In this document: one piece after another, positions 27,442 to 36,166 of the stretch
Layout of the letters: each line of letters opens with the position of its first letter
Numbering within the stretch: position 1 is the stretch's first letter
Assembly (NCBI RefSeq): GCF_900109515.1
Contig: NZ_FOBD01000013.1
Span: 143,736-207,735, forward strand
Direction: 5' to 3'
Length of the DNA stretch: 64,000 nucleotides
Source of the DNA: Paenibacillus sp. OK003
Lineage (GTDB): Bacteria > Bacillota > Bacilli > Paenibacillales > Paenibacillaceae
Program-made: the position numbers and the translations under genes
The notes under the pieces: model-generated
What the model was told of the DNA's origin: nothing
Database searches by the model: none
The model's input: only the letters and a program-made list of their open reading frames with translations

Positions 27442-28074
27442 TTACTTCACCCAGGCCAGAGCCAGACCATCATAATCCGGCAGCATCGTTGTTACGAGGC
27501 GCGGGTCACTCGCCATCTGCTCGTTGAAGCGTCGAACCGCGAGGACCGCCGGACCCTGCTTGTCCGGATTTAGCGTACGGCCGCGCAGGAAACAGTTATC
27601 TCCCACAATGACCGCCCCCGGCCGCGCGAGCTTAATGGCGTAATCGAGATAAACGGGATAATTCTCCTTGTCTGCATCAATGAAGAAGAAATCGAAGGTT
27701 CGTCCTTCCTGTGCCAGCTGCTCCAGACTGTCGGCTGCGGGGCCAATTTTATATTCGACCTGATCCCCAAAGCCTCCTTCCTCCAGATGACCACGAGCCA
27801 TCGCTGCGTATTCCTCTTTCAGTTCCAGCGAAGTCAGGGTTCCCCCGTCACTTAAACCGCGAGCAAGACAGATACCGCTGTATCCGCCCAGTACACCGAT
27901 TTCGAGTACAGCCTCCGCTTTCGATGTCTTCGCGAGAAAAGTGAGCAAACGGCCATAGGCCGCTGCAACCGAAACTTCCGGCATGCCGTTCGATCGGATG
28001 GCTTCTTTTACCTTTAACAAGAGATCATCCTCTTGAAATAATTGATTTACATATTCGTCAGGGGTCAGATTCAC
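27442..28074 (-). CDS. O-methyltransferase, class I SAM-dependent (family 3)
   Basis: A 210-residue enzyme of the catechol/caffeoyl-CoA O-methyltransferase group. SAM motif EIGVLGGYSGICLARGL, then SLELKEEYAAMARGHLEEGG, and the metal-site block FDFFFIDADKENYPVYLDYAI with VGDNCFLRG. It methylates a catechol-like substrate, or in some bacteria tRNA; the substrate is unclear. GTG start after GGAGG. Confidence 0.92.
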   Translation of the reverse strand: MNLTPDEYVNQLFQEDDLLLKVKEAIRSNGMPEVSVAAAYGRLLTFLAKTSKAEAVLEIGVLGGYSGICLARGLSDGGTLTSLELKEEYAAMARGHLEEGGFGDQVEYKIGPAADSLEQLAQEGRTFDFFFIDADKENYPVYLDYAIKLARPGAVIVGDNCFLRGRTLNPDKQGPAVLAVRRFNEQMASDPRLVTTMLPDYDGLALAWVK

Positions 28075-28305
28075 CGCTAAAATCCTCCTTGGACACTTGG
28101 ACTGCTTTCCATATGGATGCCAATGTTCTATAATAAATGTTTGTTGTCAAACACAGGCGGTTGACTGCTGCATCGGCTCGAAAGATGAATGCATTAGCGC
28201 ACCGCATTTCTCATTGTAAGTTTTTTCACGGAAAGCGGCAAGGCCGCACCGTCACTATACAGCAGAGAGAAGGATATTCCTTCTCCAGCTTGAAATGGAG
28301 TTGAA

Positions 28306-29466
28306 ATGAATCACATGGCTCAATTGCAATTGATTGCGACCTCGGCGATGGGACTCGAGGCTGTTGTCGCCCGGGAACTGAAGCAGCTGGGGTATGAGGA
28401 TGTTACGATCGACAATGGCCGGGTTTTCTTCACTGGAGATTATATTGATATTTGCCGGTGTAATCTGTGGCTGAGAAGTTCCGACCGCGTATTGGTCAAA
28501 ATGGGTGAATTCCCTGCGACAACGTTCGATGAATTATTTGAAGGTACCAAAGCATTACCTTGGGAGGAATGGATTCCAGCCGATGGCGAATTTCCGGTTG
28601 AAGGTCGTTCCCAAAAATCTCAGTTGAGCAGTGTACCTGCATCGCAGGGGATCGTGAAAAAAGCGATCGTAGAGAAACTGAAGCTGACTTATGACACGGA
28701 GTGGTTCCCAGAGGATGGGTCTCGTTATGTGATTGAGGTCATTCTGCTGAATGATCGCGCCCTGCTTACTTTAGATACGACGGGACCAGGTCTGCATAAA
28801 CGGGGTTATCGTAAACTCGTAACTGAAGCACCACTCAAAGAAACACTTGCTGCGGCGCTTATTCAGCTCAGCCGCTGGAATGTATCCCGCCCCTTCTATG
28901 ATCCATGTTGTGGATCAGGTACAATGCTGATTGAAGCCGCTATGATCGGCTGGAACATTGCACCGGGACTTCGTCGGACCTTCAACTCCGAGGACTGGGC
29001 TGTCATTCCTGAAGAATTGTGGGAACAGGCGCGCGAAGAAGCATTTGACGCGGTTCGAGACGATATTCCATTGCAAATTTCGGGCAGCGACATCGATCCG
29101 GAAGCCATTGAAGTTGCACAGGCAGCAATCAAGAGTGCCGGCTTCGCCAAAGATATTGAGGTCAGCGTCCTGCCCGCCCATCGTGCAAGACCACAGGGCG
29201 AATATGGTGTAATCATTACTAACCCTCCATATGGTGAACGTTTGAGTGAAGAAAAAGAAGTGCAGAAGCTGCTGCGTTCTTTAGGGCGCAGTTACCTCGA
29301 TTTACCGACATGGTCCTTTTTTGCCATCACGTCGACCAAATCTTTCGAGGAAGACTTTGGCCACAAGGCAGACAAGCGTCGTAAGTTGTTTAATGGACGC
29401 ATTGAAACCCAATATTATCAGTATTTGGGCCCACTGCCTCCACGTAATAAAACACCACAACAATAA
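28306..29466 (+). CDS. Class I SAM-dependent 23S rRNA methyltransferase, RlmL/YpsC-like
   Basis: A 386-residue enzyme. An N-terminal ferredoxin-like and THUMP RNA-binding part (about residues 1-160) is followed by a Rossmann methyltransferase domain with FYDPCCGSGTMLIEAAMIG and the catalytic NPPYGERL motif typical of N2-guanine methyltransferases. It matches the short RlmL homologues of Bacillales (YpsC type). GGAG lies five bases upstream of the ATG. Monocistronic, with a terminator behind. Confidence 0.93.
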   Translation: MNHMAQLQLIATSAMGLEAVVARELKQLGYEDVTIDNGRVFFTGDYIDICRCNLWLRSSDRVLVKMGEFPATTFDELFEGTKALPWEEWIPADGEFPVEGRSQKSQLSSVPASQGIVKKAIVEKLKLTYDTEWFPEDGSRYVIEVILLNDRALLTLDTTGPGLHKRGYRKLVTEAPLKETLAAALIQLSRWNVSRPFYDPCCGSGTMLIEAAMIGWNIAPGLRRTFNSEDWAVIPEELWEQAREEAFDAVRDDIPLQISGSDIDPEAIEVAQAAIKSAGFAKDIEVSVLPAHRARPQGEYGVIITNPPYGERLSEEKEVQKLLRSLGRSYLDLPTWSFFAITSTKSFEEDFGHKADKRRKLFNGRIETQYYQYLGPLPPRNKTPQQ

Positions 29467-29483
29467 GAATATTGGAATAATCA

Positions 29484-29518
29484 AGTGCTCCTGCCTTCCA
29501 CGGCTGGGGCGCTTTTTT
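29484..29518 (+). terminator. Terminator after the rRNA methyltransferase
   Basis: AGTGCTCC pairs with GGGGCGCT (one G-U), followed by six T. Confidence 0.8.
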
Positions 29519-29682
29519 GGTATGTATTTCTGGAGAACTATGATTGATCTTAATGACATTGCTTCCGCATGAAGCATTTCTCCCTTGGGCATAGTTGAAA
29601 AGCCATGACACCACGCTATAATGGATAAAGTCCTATTTTTACATTCCGTTAACAAATCCATTCATCAGGGGGGAAGACATAT

Positions 29683-31680
29683 ATGTTTTTCACTAAGCCA
29701 ACGCGCACCCTTACGCCGCGCGGGCTTCCGAATCATCCACTTACGTTATATCTTATTTTTCTTGTACTCATGCTGCTCAAATTGATGTGGCTCCACCACA
29801 ATCTGCACGCCTACAACATTACGATGGGGCTTCTGGACAAAGTAATTGCCATCGGTTCGCTGCTGCTTCTGTCCTTCTGGACCTGGTGGCTGCCTCGCCG
29901 GGGCATGATTATATCACTCGTTATCCTCAGTCTGCTGCTCACTGCACTGATCTATGCGGATATGGTTTATTATCGCTACTTTCAGGATTTCCTAACAATT
30001 CCTGTGCTGATGCAAGCCAGACAGGTGGACGCTTTGGGTGACAGCATTGCTACGCTCGTCTACGCCAGTGATCTGTGGTTCTTCGTCGATTGGCTAGTAA
30101 TTATCCCATCTGCAGCGATTCTGCTGTTCAGTAAACGTTACCGCCGTGGTCGCTCGAGCGCATATTCAAACGGGCCGAACTCTTACTCGTCAAATTCAGG
30201 CAAATCAAGCATGCGTCGTCGACTCGCTGCAGGCAGCATTGCCCTGGTACTGGGTCTGGGGCTCGCGGTTGGTCCGATTTATTTTTATAGTAAAACCTGG
30301 GCAAAAGGGTTGTTCGATAACAACTGGTGGAATGTGTCCATGTACAACGTTACTGGTCTTCTTGCTTTTCATGGCTATGATCTGTACAACTATGCCAAAG
30401 ACCAGCTCGGCTCTGGACCGGAGGTCGATCCTGCCGATCTCGAACAGGCGGAAGCTTATTTCGCCAGCAGACAACAGGCTGATTCAGTGAAGGATGCGAT
30501 GTTTGGCAAGTACAAAGACAGCAATGTGATCATTGTCCAAGGGGAAGCCTTCATGAATTTCATGATTGGACAGAGCATTGGCGGTCAGGAAATTACGCCT
30601 CATTTTAACGAGCTGATGAAGGAAAGCCAGTACTACAGTCACTTTTATCACCAGACAGGTCAGGGGCGAACATCGGATGCTGACTTTGGGGCCAATATTT
30701 CTTTGCATCCACTGTCGGTTGGATCCGCGTTCGTCCGTTACGCAGACCACAGTTACGATTCCCTGCCTTCTATCTTGAAGGATCATGGTTATAGTACGAA
30801 TGTATTTCATGCCTATGAGAGCGGATTTTGGAATCGTTATACGATGTATCAGAATATGAAGTATGACAAATTTTACAGTAAAAATGATTTTGAACAGGAT
30901 GACCCGCTAGGCTGGTCGCTGTCGGATGAGTCCTTTTTTCGCCAATCGGTTGAGAAAATGAGCAGTGAGGTTACAGAGCCCTTCTACTCATTCCTTATTA
31001 CACTCAGCAGTCATCATCCATTCGCGTTGCCCCAAGATAAACAGCAGCTGGATGTCGGGGAATTCAAAGGAACGATGTTTGGCAACTATCTGCAATCTGT
31101 TCATTACGTGGATTCTGCGCTCGGCAACATGGTGGAAGACCTGAAAAATCGGGGATTATGGGACAAAACGATCTTCATGTTCTATGGGGATCACGATAAC
31201 TCCATCAAGGAACAGCCACAATACGAGAAATTTCTCGGACGCTCGCTGACTGATCTGGATATGCAGCAGATTATGAACGAAGTGCCTTTGCTGGTGCATC
31301 TGCCCGATGGAGCCGCAGCAGGAACGATTGACGAGCCTGCCGGACAACTGGATGTTACACCTTCAGTACTGCATCTGTTGGGGATATCAGATCAATCCTA
31401 CTACCACATGGGCAACGATGTGTACGACGGTTCCTCCCGTATGGTGGTATTGCGCAACGGAGCATTTACAGATGGCTCCCTGTTCTATATCCCATCGGAT
31501 GATTACCTGTATGACAGCGGCTCCTGTTACGATCTGTCTACAGGCAACAAAACGGATATTAATGCTTGCCGATCTGGTCATGATGAAGCAACAAAACGAC
31601 TGCATGTGTCAGATACGGTCAATACGTTTGACCTGATCTCACGTTTTCGGGAGGAGAAAGCGTCTGACTCCGCTTCCTAA
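29683..31680 (+). CDS. LTA synthase family protein (LtaS-type sulfatase)
   Basis: A 665-residue membrane enzyme. About five N-terminal helices (residues 20-200) are followed by an extracellular sulfatase-fold domain with VIIVQGEAFMNF (metal-ligand Glu), GQGRTSDADFGANISLHP (catalytic Thr), FMFYGDHDN and the HHPF histidines. Such enzymes polymerise glycerol-phosphate from phosphatidylglycerol onto lipoteichoic acid or its primer. A polar Ser/Asn/Arg insert lies between helices 4 and 5. The C-terminus reads SGSCYDLSTGNKTDINAC, two cysteines that could pair. Confidence 0.93.
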   Translation: MFFTKPTRTLTPRGLPNHPLTLYLIFLVLMLLKLMWLHHNLHAYNITMGLLDKVIAIGSLLLLSFWTWWLPRRGMIISLVILSLLLTALIYADMVYYRYFQDFLTIPVLMQARQVDALGDSIATLVYASDLWFFVDWLVIIPSAAILLFSKRYRRGRSSAYSNGPNSYSSNSGKSSMRRRLAAGSIALVLGLGLAVGPIYFYSKTWAKGLFDNNWWNVSMYNVTGLLAFHGYDLYNYAKDQLGSGPEVDPADLEQAEAYFASRQQADSVKDAMFGKYKDSNVIIVQGEAFMNFMIGQSIGGQEITPHFNELMKESQYYSHFYHQTGQGRTSDADFGANISLHPLSVGSAFVRYADHSYDSLPSILKDHGYSTNVFHAYESGFWNRYTMYQNMKYDKFYSKNDFEQDDPLGWSLSDESFFRQSVEKMSSEVTEPFYSFLITLSSHHPFALPQDKQQLDVGEFKGTMFGNYLQSVHYVDSALGNMVEDLKNRGLWDKTIFMFYGDHDNSIKEQPQYEKFLGRSLTDLDMQQIMNEVPLLVHLPDGAAAGTIDEPAGQLDVTPSVLHLLGISDQSYYHMGNDVYDGSSRMVVLRNGAFTDGSLFYIPSDDYLYDSGSCYDLSTGNKTDINACRSGHDEATKRLHVSDTVNTFDLISRFREEKASDSAS

Positions 31681-31768
31681 CAGATACGGAACGGAACAGT
31701 GCGCTGAGGGAACTTTATAATTCATATTTTAAAGTTAACCCGACACTACAATGAAATGGAGCTAGTGC

Positions 31769-32200
31769 ATGACCATGACGTCACATCCAGATCAATTCAA
31801 TATCGAACAAAAGCTATTCGAAGAAGCTGCAAACTTTGTCAAACATCGCTACCCTCAAGGATGGGGCGGGGCGGCTGCCGTTTATACCGAAGCTGGCTCG
31901 CTGTTAATCAGTGTAGCTCCAGAAGTGATTAATGACGCCACGCATCTGTGTATGGAAACAGGAGCCTACCTGGAAGCCCACAAATTAAACGAGAGGGTCA
32001 CCCACTCCATCTGTGTGGCACGTGACAATGAGAACTCGCAATTCAAGGTCCTCACCCCTTGTGGTGTGTGCCAGGAACGACTGTTTTTCTGGGGAGAAGA
32101 CGTGAAGGCTGCCGTATACGATCCGGATGGAGCTTTAATTTACAAGAGATTGGACGAAATTCAACCTTACCATTGGACCAAGGCATACCGGGATAAGTAA
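31769..32200 (+). CDS. Cytidine-deaminase-fold protein, blasticidin-S-deaminase-like
   Basis: A 143-residue small zinc deaminase. The active-site motifs are HLCMETGAYLEAH (C-x-E, with Met where Ala is usual) and LTPCGVCQERL (PCxxC), giving the three-Cys zinc site of cytidine and blasticidin S deaminases. The substrate is not certain; the blasticidin-like branch is suggested by the length and the PCGVC spacing. GGAG lies seven bases upstream of the ATG. Short operon-like spacing to the upstream LTA synthase (89 bases), without a terminator. Confidence 0.82.
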   Translation: MTMTSHPDQFNIEQKLFEEAANFVKHRYPQGWGGAAAVYTEAGSLLISVAPEVINDATHLCMETGAYLEAHKLNERVTHSICVARDNENSQFKVLTPCGVCQERLFFWGEDVKAAVYDPDGALIYKRLDEIQPYHWTKAYRDK

Positions 32201-32213
32201 GAAGATAAATTAT

Positions 32214-32259
32214 AAGTGTTGAGGCTGCAATCCGTTGCATGCTTCAGCACTTCTTTTTT
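32214..32259 (+). terminator. Terminator after the deaminase gene
   Basis: AAGTGTTGAGGC pairs imperfectly with GCTTCAGCACTT, followed by a C-interrupted T-run (TTCTTTTTT). Confidence 0.75.
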
Positions 32260-32356
32260 CGAGACTGGCAATAACCACAACCTTGCGAAAGATAGAAAGT
32301 CGCTATATAATTGTAACTGTATTGGTTTCATTTATAGATGATGGAGGTTTTAATGA

Positions 32357-33091
32357 ATGAATATTGAAATATGGTCCGACTTTATGTGTCCTTTCTGTTA
32401 TATTGGCAAACGTCGTCTGGAGAATGTACTCGCACAATTCCCCCACCGCGATGAAGTGAAATTACAGTTCAAAAGTTTTGAGCTCGATCCAAATGCTGAA
32501 TTGAATAGTGGCAAAACCAACGCAGAATATCTGGCTGCCAAATACAATATGAGTGTGGAGCAGGCACGCGGCATGAATGCCCAAATGAATGCCAATGCTC
32601 GTACGGCTGGACTGGAATACAACATTGATGAGATGATCCCTACCAACTCCTTCTCTACTCACCGTCTGACGCATTGGGCAGAAACACAAGGGAAAATGCT
32701 TGAGCTGAGCGAACGGCTATTTCAAGCGATCTTCATTGAAGGTAAACATGTCGGCAATTCCGATGTACTGATCGAGTTGGCTGAAGAAGTGGGTCTGGAT
32801 CGCAATGCCGCAGCAGAAGTGTTGTCCAGCAATCAATTCGCAGACCAAGTGCGTGCCGACCAAGCCGAAGGCGAACAGTTAGGCATCCGGGGTGTGCCGT
32901 TCTTCGTATTTGATCGCAAGTTCGCTGTATCTGGCGCTCAACCGGATGAGGTGTTCCTTGACGCGATCCAGAAAGCATGGGACGAGCGTTCCCCTTTCAC
33001 CATGGTAGAGTCCAGCACCACTGACGCAGATGGCAGTGGAGTATGCACCGAAGACGGCTGCGAGGTTCCGCAACCGGATCAATCCAAATAA
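32357..33091 (+). CDS. DsbA-family oxidoreductase, FrnE-like
   Basis: A 244-residue thioredoxin-fold protein with an inserted helical domain. The CPFC active site sits at residues 11-14 (SDFMCPFCYIGKRRLE) and the cis-Pro region is GVRGVPFF-like GIRGVPFFVFDRKFAVSGAQ. No signal peptide, so cytosolic; FrnE relatives act as disulfide isomerases/oxidoreductases. A C-terminal Cys pair (GVCTEDGCEVP) could be an additional redox or metal site. Confidence 0.93.
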   Translation: MNIEIWSDFMCPFCYIGKRRLENVLAQFPHRDEVKLQFKSFELDPNAELNSGKTNAEYLAAKYNMSVEQARGMNAQMNANARTAGLEYNIDEMIPTNSFSTHRLTHWAETQGKMLELSERLFQAIFIEGKHVGNSDVLIELAEEVGLDRNAAAEVLSSNQFADQVRADQAEGEQLGIRGVPFFVFDRKFAVSGAQPDEVFLDAIQKAWDERSPFTMVESSTTDADGSGVCTEDGCEVPQPDQSK

Positions 33092-33094
33092 CAC

Positions 33095-33141
33095 AAAAGC
33101 AGCAGGATCAAGGGTTATCCCCTGAACCTGCTGCTTTTTTT
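33095..33141 (+). terminator. Terminator after the FrnE-like gene
   Basis: AAAAGCAGCAGG pairs with CCTGCTGCTTTTTTT. Confidence 0.9.
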
Positions 33142-33299
33142 ACACTTTTCCCTTTTAAATCCATCCACTTAAGATGAACTCATAATTTACACCTTTTGAA
33201 TAAAAAAATTTGGAGACAACAGCGATCGAAAGAACGATCCGTATCCGGAACAACTCCACGCAGATCATTAAACACTCATTTTGGAATTGAGCTACACGC

Positions 33300-34130
33300 T
33301 CAATCCCAAAACAGCTGATCCGGATGTGGTCCCGTCCGTTTATCCGAGTCCAGCGCATCAATCAGTTTCAGCTCATCGGGAGTCAGTTCAAAATCAAAGA
33401 TGTCCGCATTCTCGCGAATTCGCTCCGGGGTTACCGACTTCGGAATCGTCACGATCTGATTCTGAATATCCCAACGCAGAATAACCTGTGCTGGTGTTTT
33501 TCCGTATTTCTGTGCCAGACTTTTCAAAGCCGATTCCTTGTTCAGTTTACCTCTCATAATGGGGCTCCATGCCTCCAGTTGAATGCCCTGCTCCCCGCAG
33601 AAATCCTGCAGCTCCTGTTGAATCAGACCTGGATGCAGTTCCACCTGATTCACCGCAGGTACTGTTCCACCTTCATCTATGATATCGCGCAGATGGTGTA
33701 TTTCAAAATTGCTTACACCAATAGCACGTACGCTTCCTTCGCTATATAGACGTTCGAAAGCTCTCCACGTCTCCTTATACTGGTCTCTGCCAGGCCAGTG
33801 AATTAAGTATAGATCAATGACATTCAATCCAAGCGCCTTCTGACTGGCCTCAAATGCTCTCAAGGTCGAATCAAAGCCCTGATCCTCATTCCACAGCTTG
33901 GTTGTCACAAACAGCTCATTACGGGCAATACCACTGCTCGCAATGGCTTGTCCCACTTCCTCTTCATTTCCATAAACGGACGCCGTATCAATGCTCCGAT
34001 ATCCAACTTCCAATGCAGTCTCCACCGCTTGCTGTACTTCCTTGCCCTTTGCTTGATAAGTCCCAAATCCCAGCCATGGCATCGTCACGCCGTTGTTCAG
34101 AATCGTACAATCTGTAATATGTTTTGTCAT
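33300..34130 (-). CDS. Aldo/keto reductase
   Basis: A 276-residue NADPH-dependent (alpha/beta)8 reductase. The catalytic tetrad is visible: Asp in GYRSIDTAS, Tyr in SVYGNEEEVG, Lys in LFVTTKLWNEDQG, His in LYLIHWPG. The NADP-binding IPKSVTPERIREN is near the end. Close to 2,5-diketo-D-gluconate reductase/YvgN-type AKRs that reduce methylglyoxal and other carbonyls. AGGAGG precedes the ATG. The ATG overlaps the stop of an upstream 76-aa frame by four bases (ATGA), but that frame is doubtful. Confidence 0.95.
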   Translation of the reverse strand: MTKHITDCTILNNGVTMPWLGFGTYQAKGKEVQQAVETALEVGYRSIDTASVYGNEEEVGQAIASSGIARNELFVTTKLWNEDQGFDSTLRAFEASQKALGLNVIDLYLIHWPGRDQYKETWRAFERLYSEGSVRAIGVSNFEIHHLRDIIDEGGTVPAVNQVELHPGLIQQELQDFCGEQGIQLEAWSPIMRGKLNKESALKSLAQKYGKTPAQVILRWDIQNQIVTIPKSVTPERIRENADIFDFELTPDELKLIDALDSDKRTGPHPDQLFWD

Positions 34131-34477
34131 TCTGTACCTCCTGTGTGAAATTTGCCTGCTCTTGGTCTATTAACCTTCTCACCAAATTTTAAGCGGCACT
34201 TTGCATACAGTTTGGCTGGATCCACTTCTTGGGGTCCTTCAAAGGAAACATAAATAACCCGCAAAGCACTGCTGCTCTGCGGGTTTCTGGTGTGACAGGA
34301 ACGCCTATAGATCAATGGTTGACATCGACCTTCCTTATTCTTCTTTTGTTGAAACAATAACGGATTGCTTCAATGTTCCCCATGTAAGATTTAAAGATGA
34401 ATATCAATGATGTGTATAACCTTTTCCGGTCTGACTGCGTTTATTGGATAAGTACCTTTACACAAGGAGGCGTGTGT
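34131..34477. other. Intergenic region with a hairpin, 347 bases
   Basis: Between the aldo/keto reductase and the lipoprotein gene. A strong hairpin AACCCGCA / TGCGGGTT lies at 34256-34288, in the leader of the reductase on the minus strand. A 76-codon minus frame (34127-34357) ends with ATGA at the reductase start; part of it (RVIYVSFEGPQEVDPAKLYAK) looks protein-like but its start does not. I do not call it a gene. Confidence 0.5.
34256..34288. terminator. Hairpin between divergent genes
   Basis: AACCCGCA pairs with TGCGGGTTT around AGCACTGCTGCT. Only short T-tracts follow on either strand, so it may be a leader structure rather than a full terminator. Confidence 0.45.
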
Positions 34478-34876
34478 TTGAAGAACTTTGGAATTGTTTT
34501 CATTCTGGTGCTTTTATTGGTGCTTACCAGTGGCTGTACACCTTCGACGTATGAAATAACGGGATATACAGGCTCCTCTATAAATAACGAGATTCCTGTT
34601 CCCGTGAATGCAAAGCAGTTGAGCGTAACGTCATATTCAGACCATCCAAACATTCAAACAGGCATTAAATATGAATTGAAACATATCGGGGGAGAACAGG
34701 GATTATATGTACCCTCCGATTATTTTGAGAAGTTATCCGAAGCCGGATGGGTTGAAGTGGAAGAAGAGCGAATGGGGAATGTTCATTATTTGAAAAAAAG
34801 CGATACGATCATCGCCATTGAGATTCAAGAGGATACCTTTGAGATTTTTGAAATGATGCAGGGATTCAATTTTTAA
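34478..34876 (+). CDS. Small lipoprotein, 132 aa
   Basis: The start MKNFGIVFILVLLLVLTSGC is a clear lipoprotein signal with lipobox LTSGC. The mature part is short, with a segment around YVPSDYFEKLSEAGWVEVEEERMGNVHYLKKSDTIIAIEIQED that resembles small anchored hypothetical proteins of Bacillales. TTG start, after AAGGAGG with seven bases spacing; the longer frame from 34397 has no such site. Function unknown. Confidence 0.8.
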   Translation: MKNFGIVFILVLLLVLTSGCTPSTYEITGYTGSSINNEIPVPVNAKQLSVTSYSDHPNIQTGIKYELKHIGGEQGLYVPSDYFEKLSEAGWVEVEEERMGNVHYLKKSDTIIAIEIQEDTFEIFEMMQGFNF

Positions 34877-34901
34877 CCCTTTACTATTCCTATTCACAAC
34901 T

Positions 34902-34930
34902 AAAAAAAGAGAGGCCGCAGCCTCTCTTTC
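34902..34930. terminator. Bidirectional terminator
   Basis: AAAGAGAGG pairs with CCTCTCTTT across CCGCAG. Between the lipoprotein gene and yuzB. Confidence 0.85.
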
Positions 34931-34968
34931 CTTCCGTGGACAAGTTTGCCCACTGCATATCCATAAAA

Positions 34969-35190
34969 TTACTTCACGAATTTCGCTACTTTTGCAAGCA
35001 CTTCTTCTTCTGACGGAGCACTGATGTACCGACCGTTGATGAAAACAAAAGCACGCTTCGCGCAAGGACCGCAATACGATTTGCAACCAATTTTGATCTC
35101 CGTATCCGGAGCCATTTTCTCCAACTTGGCTACAATCGATTTTAGTCTGATATGATTACATTTTTCGCATACGCGGATATCGTTAGCCAT
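34969..35190 (-). CDS. yuzB: YuzB-like DUF1450 protein
   Basis: A 73-residue protein with two cysteine groups, CEKC at residues 8-11 and CKSYCGPC at 36-43, matching the DUF1450/YuzB family, probably a thioredoxin-like fold with an iron-sulfur or disulfide centre. Function not established. It lies 22 bases downstream of the HesB-fold gene on the same strand, and both are linked by family to iron-sulfur chemistry, so cotranscription is likely. Confidence 0.88.
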   Translation of the reverse strand: MANDIRVCEKCNHIRLKSIVAKLEKMAPDTEIKIGCKSYCGPCAKRAFVFINGRYISAPSEEEVLAKVAKFVK

Positions 35191-35211
35191 GAGTTCCCCT
35201 TCTTCGCTCCC

Positions 35212-35514
35212 TTAGTGGTCGCCGTGGTTGCCTTGGGATGGGTTCGTAATAACGAAGCCTTCTTCAGGGAAGTAAAGGTAATCAATTTTGACGCCATCCA
35301 GCAAAGGCTGATCATTCTCAAGAATAACGTCGATCTCTTTATCGGTAGATACAACCGTATCATTTTCTTTTGGCGTATCGATATCGAGGCCGTAGTGGGC
35401 ATGATCTCCATGTGCATGTGTGATCACAACGCGCAGCAATTTACCTTCGTTCTCAGGCTTGTCCAGTTCAAGTTTCAATACTTTCGCGGCATTACGTGTA
35501 ATTTTGCAGTTCAT
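35212..35514 (-). CDS. HesB/IscA-fold protein without the carrier cysteines
   Basis: A 100-residue protein of the Fe-S biogenesis (HesB/YneR-like) domain: ITRNAAKVLKLEL, then the LLDGVKIDYLYFPEEGFVITNPSQGNHGDH C-terminal block. A-type carriers keep three cysteines (one mid-domain, then CxC near the end). Here only one Cys at residue 3 is present, and the tail is NHGDH, with a second His cluster THAHGDHAHYG. It may bind metal through histidines or be a structural relative. The ATG at 35514 follows GGAG by nine bases; the ATG at 35523 has no spacing. Confidence 0.8.
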   Translation of the reverse strand: MNCKITRNAAKVLKLELDKPENEGKLLRVVITHAHGDHAHYGLDIDTPKENDTVVSTDKEIDVILENDQPLLDGVKIDYLYFPEEGFVITNPSQGNHGDH

Positions 35515-35658
35515 TTCATTCATCTCCTATATCGTAATTGCTGGTTCCAACAATTTTTCAGTATTTCTAAACTCCAGCATCTATTGTAAAGAAAATTACT
35601 GCGCTTCGCAATAACATTGATGCAAAATCGATGTTAAAACCACCCATTTTGTGTCGGA

Positions 35659-35916
35659 TTAACACGACGCACCCGCTGTAAGCACCGGATATTTGCGCTC
35701 CGCACGACTCACAAACCAGTTCATCAGCAACAACGTAACCCCGATATCATCTATAGGCATAAACGGCATCACGTCAGGAAGCACCCAGTAGAGCAGCGCC
35801 GGGATGATGAACAGCAGCTTCTCACCCAAAGGGATCTGAGGAGCCCGCAACAGACGCGGCAGCCGTTTGAATACTTGTGTCCATCGTTTGAATGATAGCA
35901 GTCTTCTCCACTTCAT
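35659..35916 (-). CDS. DUF1232-like membrane protein, 85 aa
   Basis: Basic N-terminus (MKWRRLLSFKRWTQVFKRLPRLLRAP), then two membrane segments with LLFIIPALLYWVLPDVMPFMPIDDIGVTLLLMNWF, the DUF1232/YkvA pattern. GGAGG lies upstream of the ATG at 35916; the frame to 36027 has no site. Function unknown. Confidence 0.7.
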   Translation of the reverse strand: MKWRRLLSFKRWTQVFKRLPRLLRAPQIPLGEKLLFIIPALLYWVLPDVMPFMPIDDIGVTLLLMNWFVSRAERKYPVLTAGASC

Positions 35917-36037
35917 ATGAACCCCTCCGTATAATTCTTGCACTGAAATAAAACAGCACACGTTATAGTCACTAATAGTTACACCCATCATTACCCGTTC
36001 CAGAGTGATCCGGAACGAATGATGCAATATGCAGATT

Positions 36038-36070
36038 AAAAAAACGAACGCCGGTCACAGCGCCCGTTCC
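36038..36070 (-). terminator. Probable terminator of the LysM-M14 gene
   Basis: CGAACG pairs with CGTTCC-type sequence across GCCGGTCACAGCGC, followed by T7 on the minus strand. Short stem. Confidence 0.5.
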
Positions 36071-36166
36071 TGTTATACGAGTGGACAACCCGTAAGTTTC
36101 ATGTTCTCCCATCCAATTTATGTGAAGTCAGGTTGGAACGATTCCCAATCTACCCTGTTCATGCTC

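Noticed and set aside
28265..28290. Terminator just before the rRNA methyltransferase
   Set aside because: The GAGAAGGA/TCCTTCTC palindrome has no T-run and lies directly before the ribosome binding site, so it is not a terminator.
34127..34357. 76-codon frame upstream of the aldo/keto reductase with an ATGA overlap
   Set aside because: The start and first half look non-coding and there is no ribosome binding site; the four-base overlap alone is not enough.
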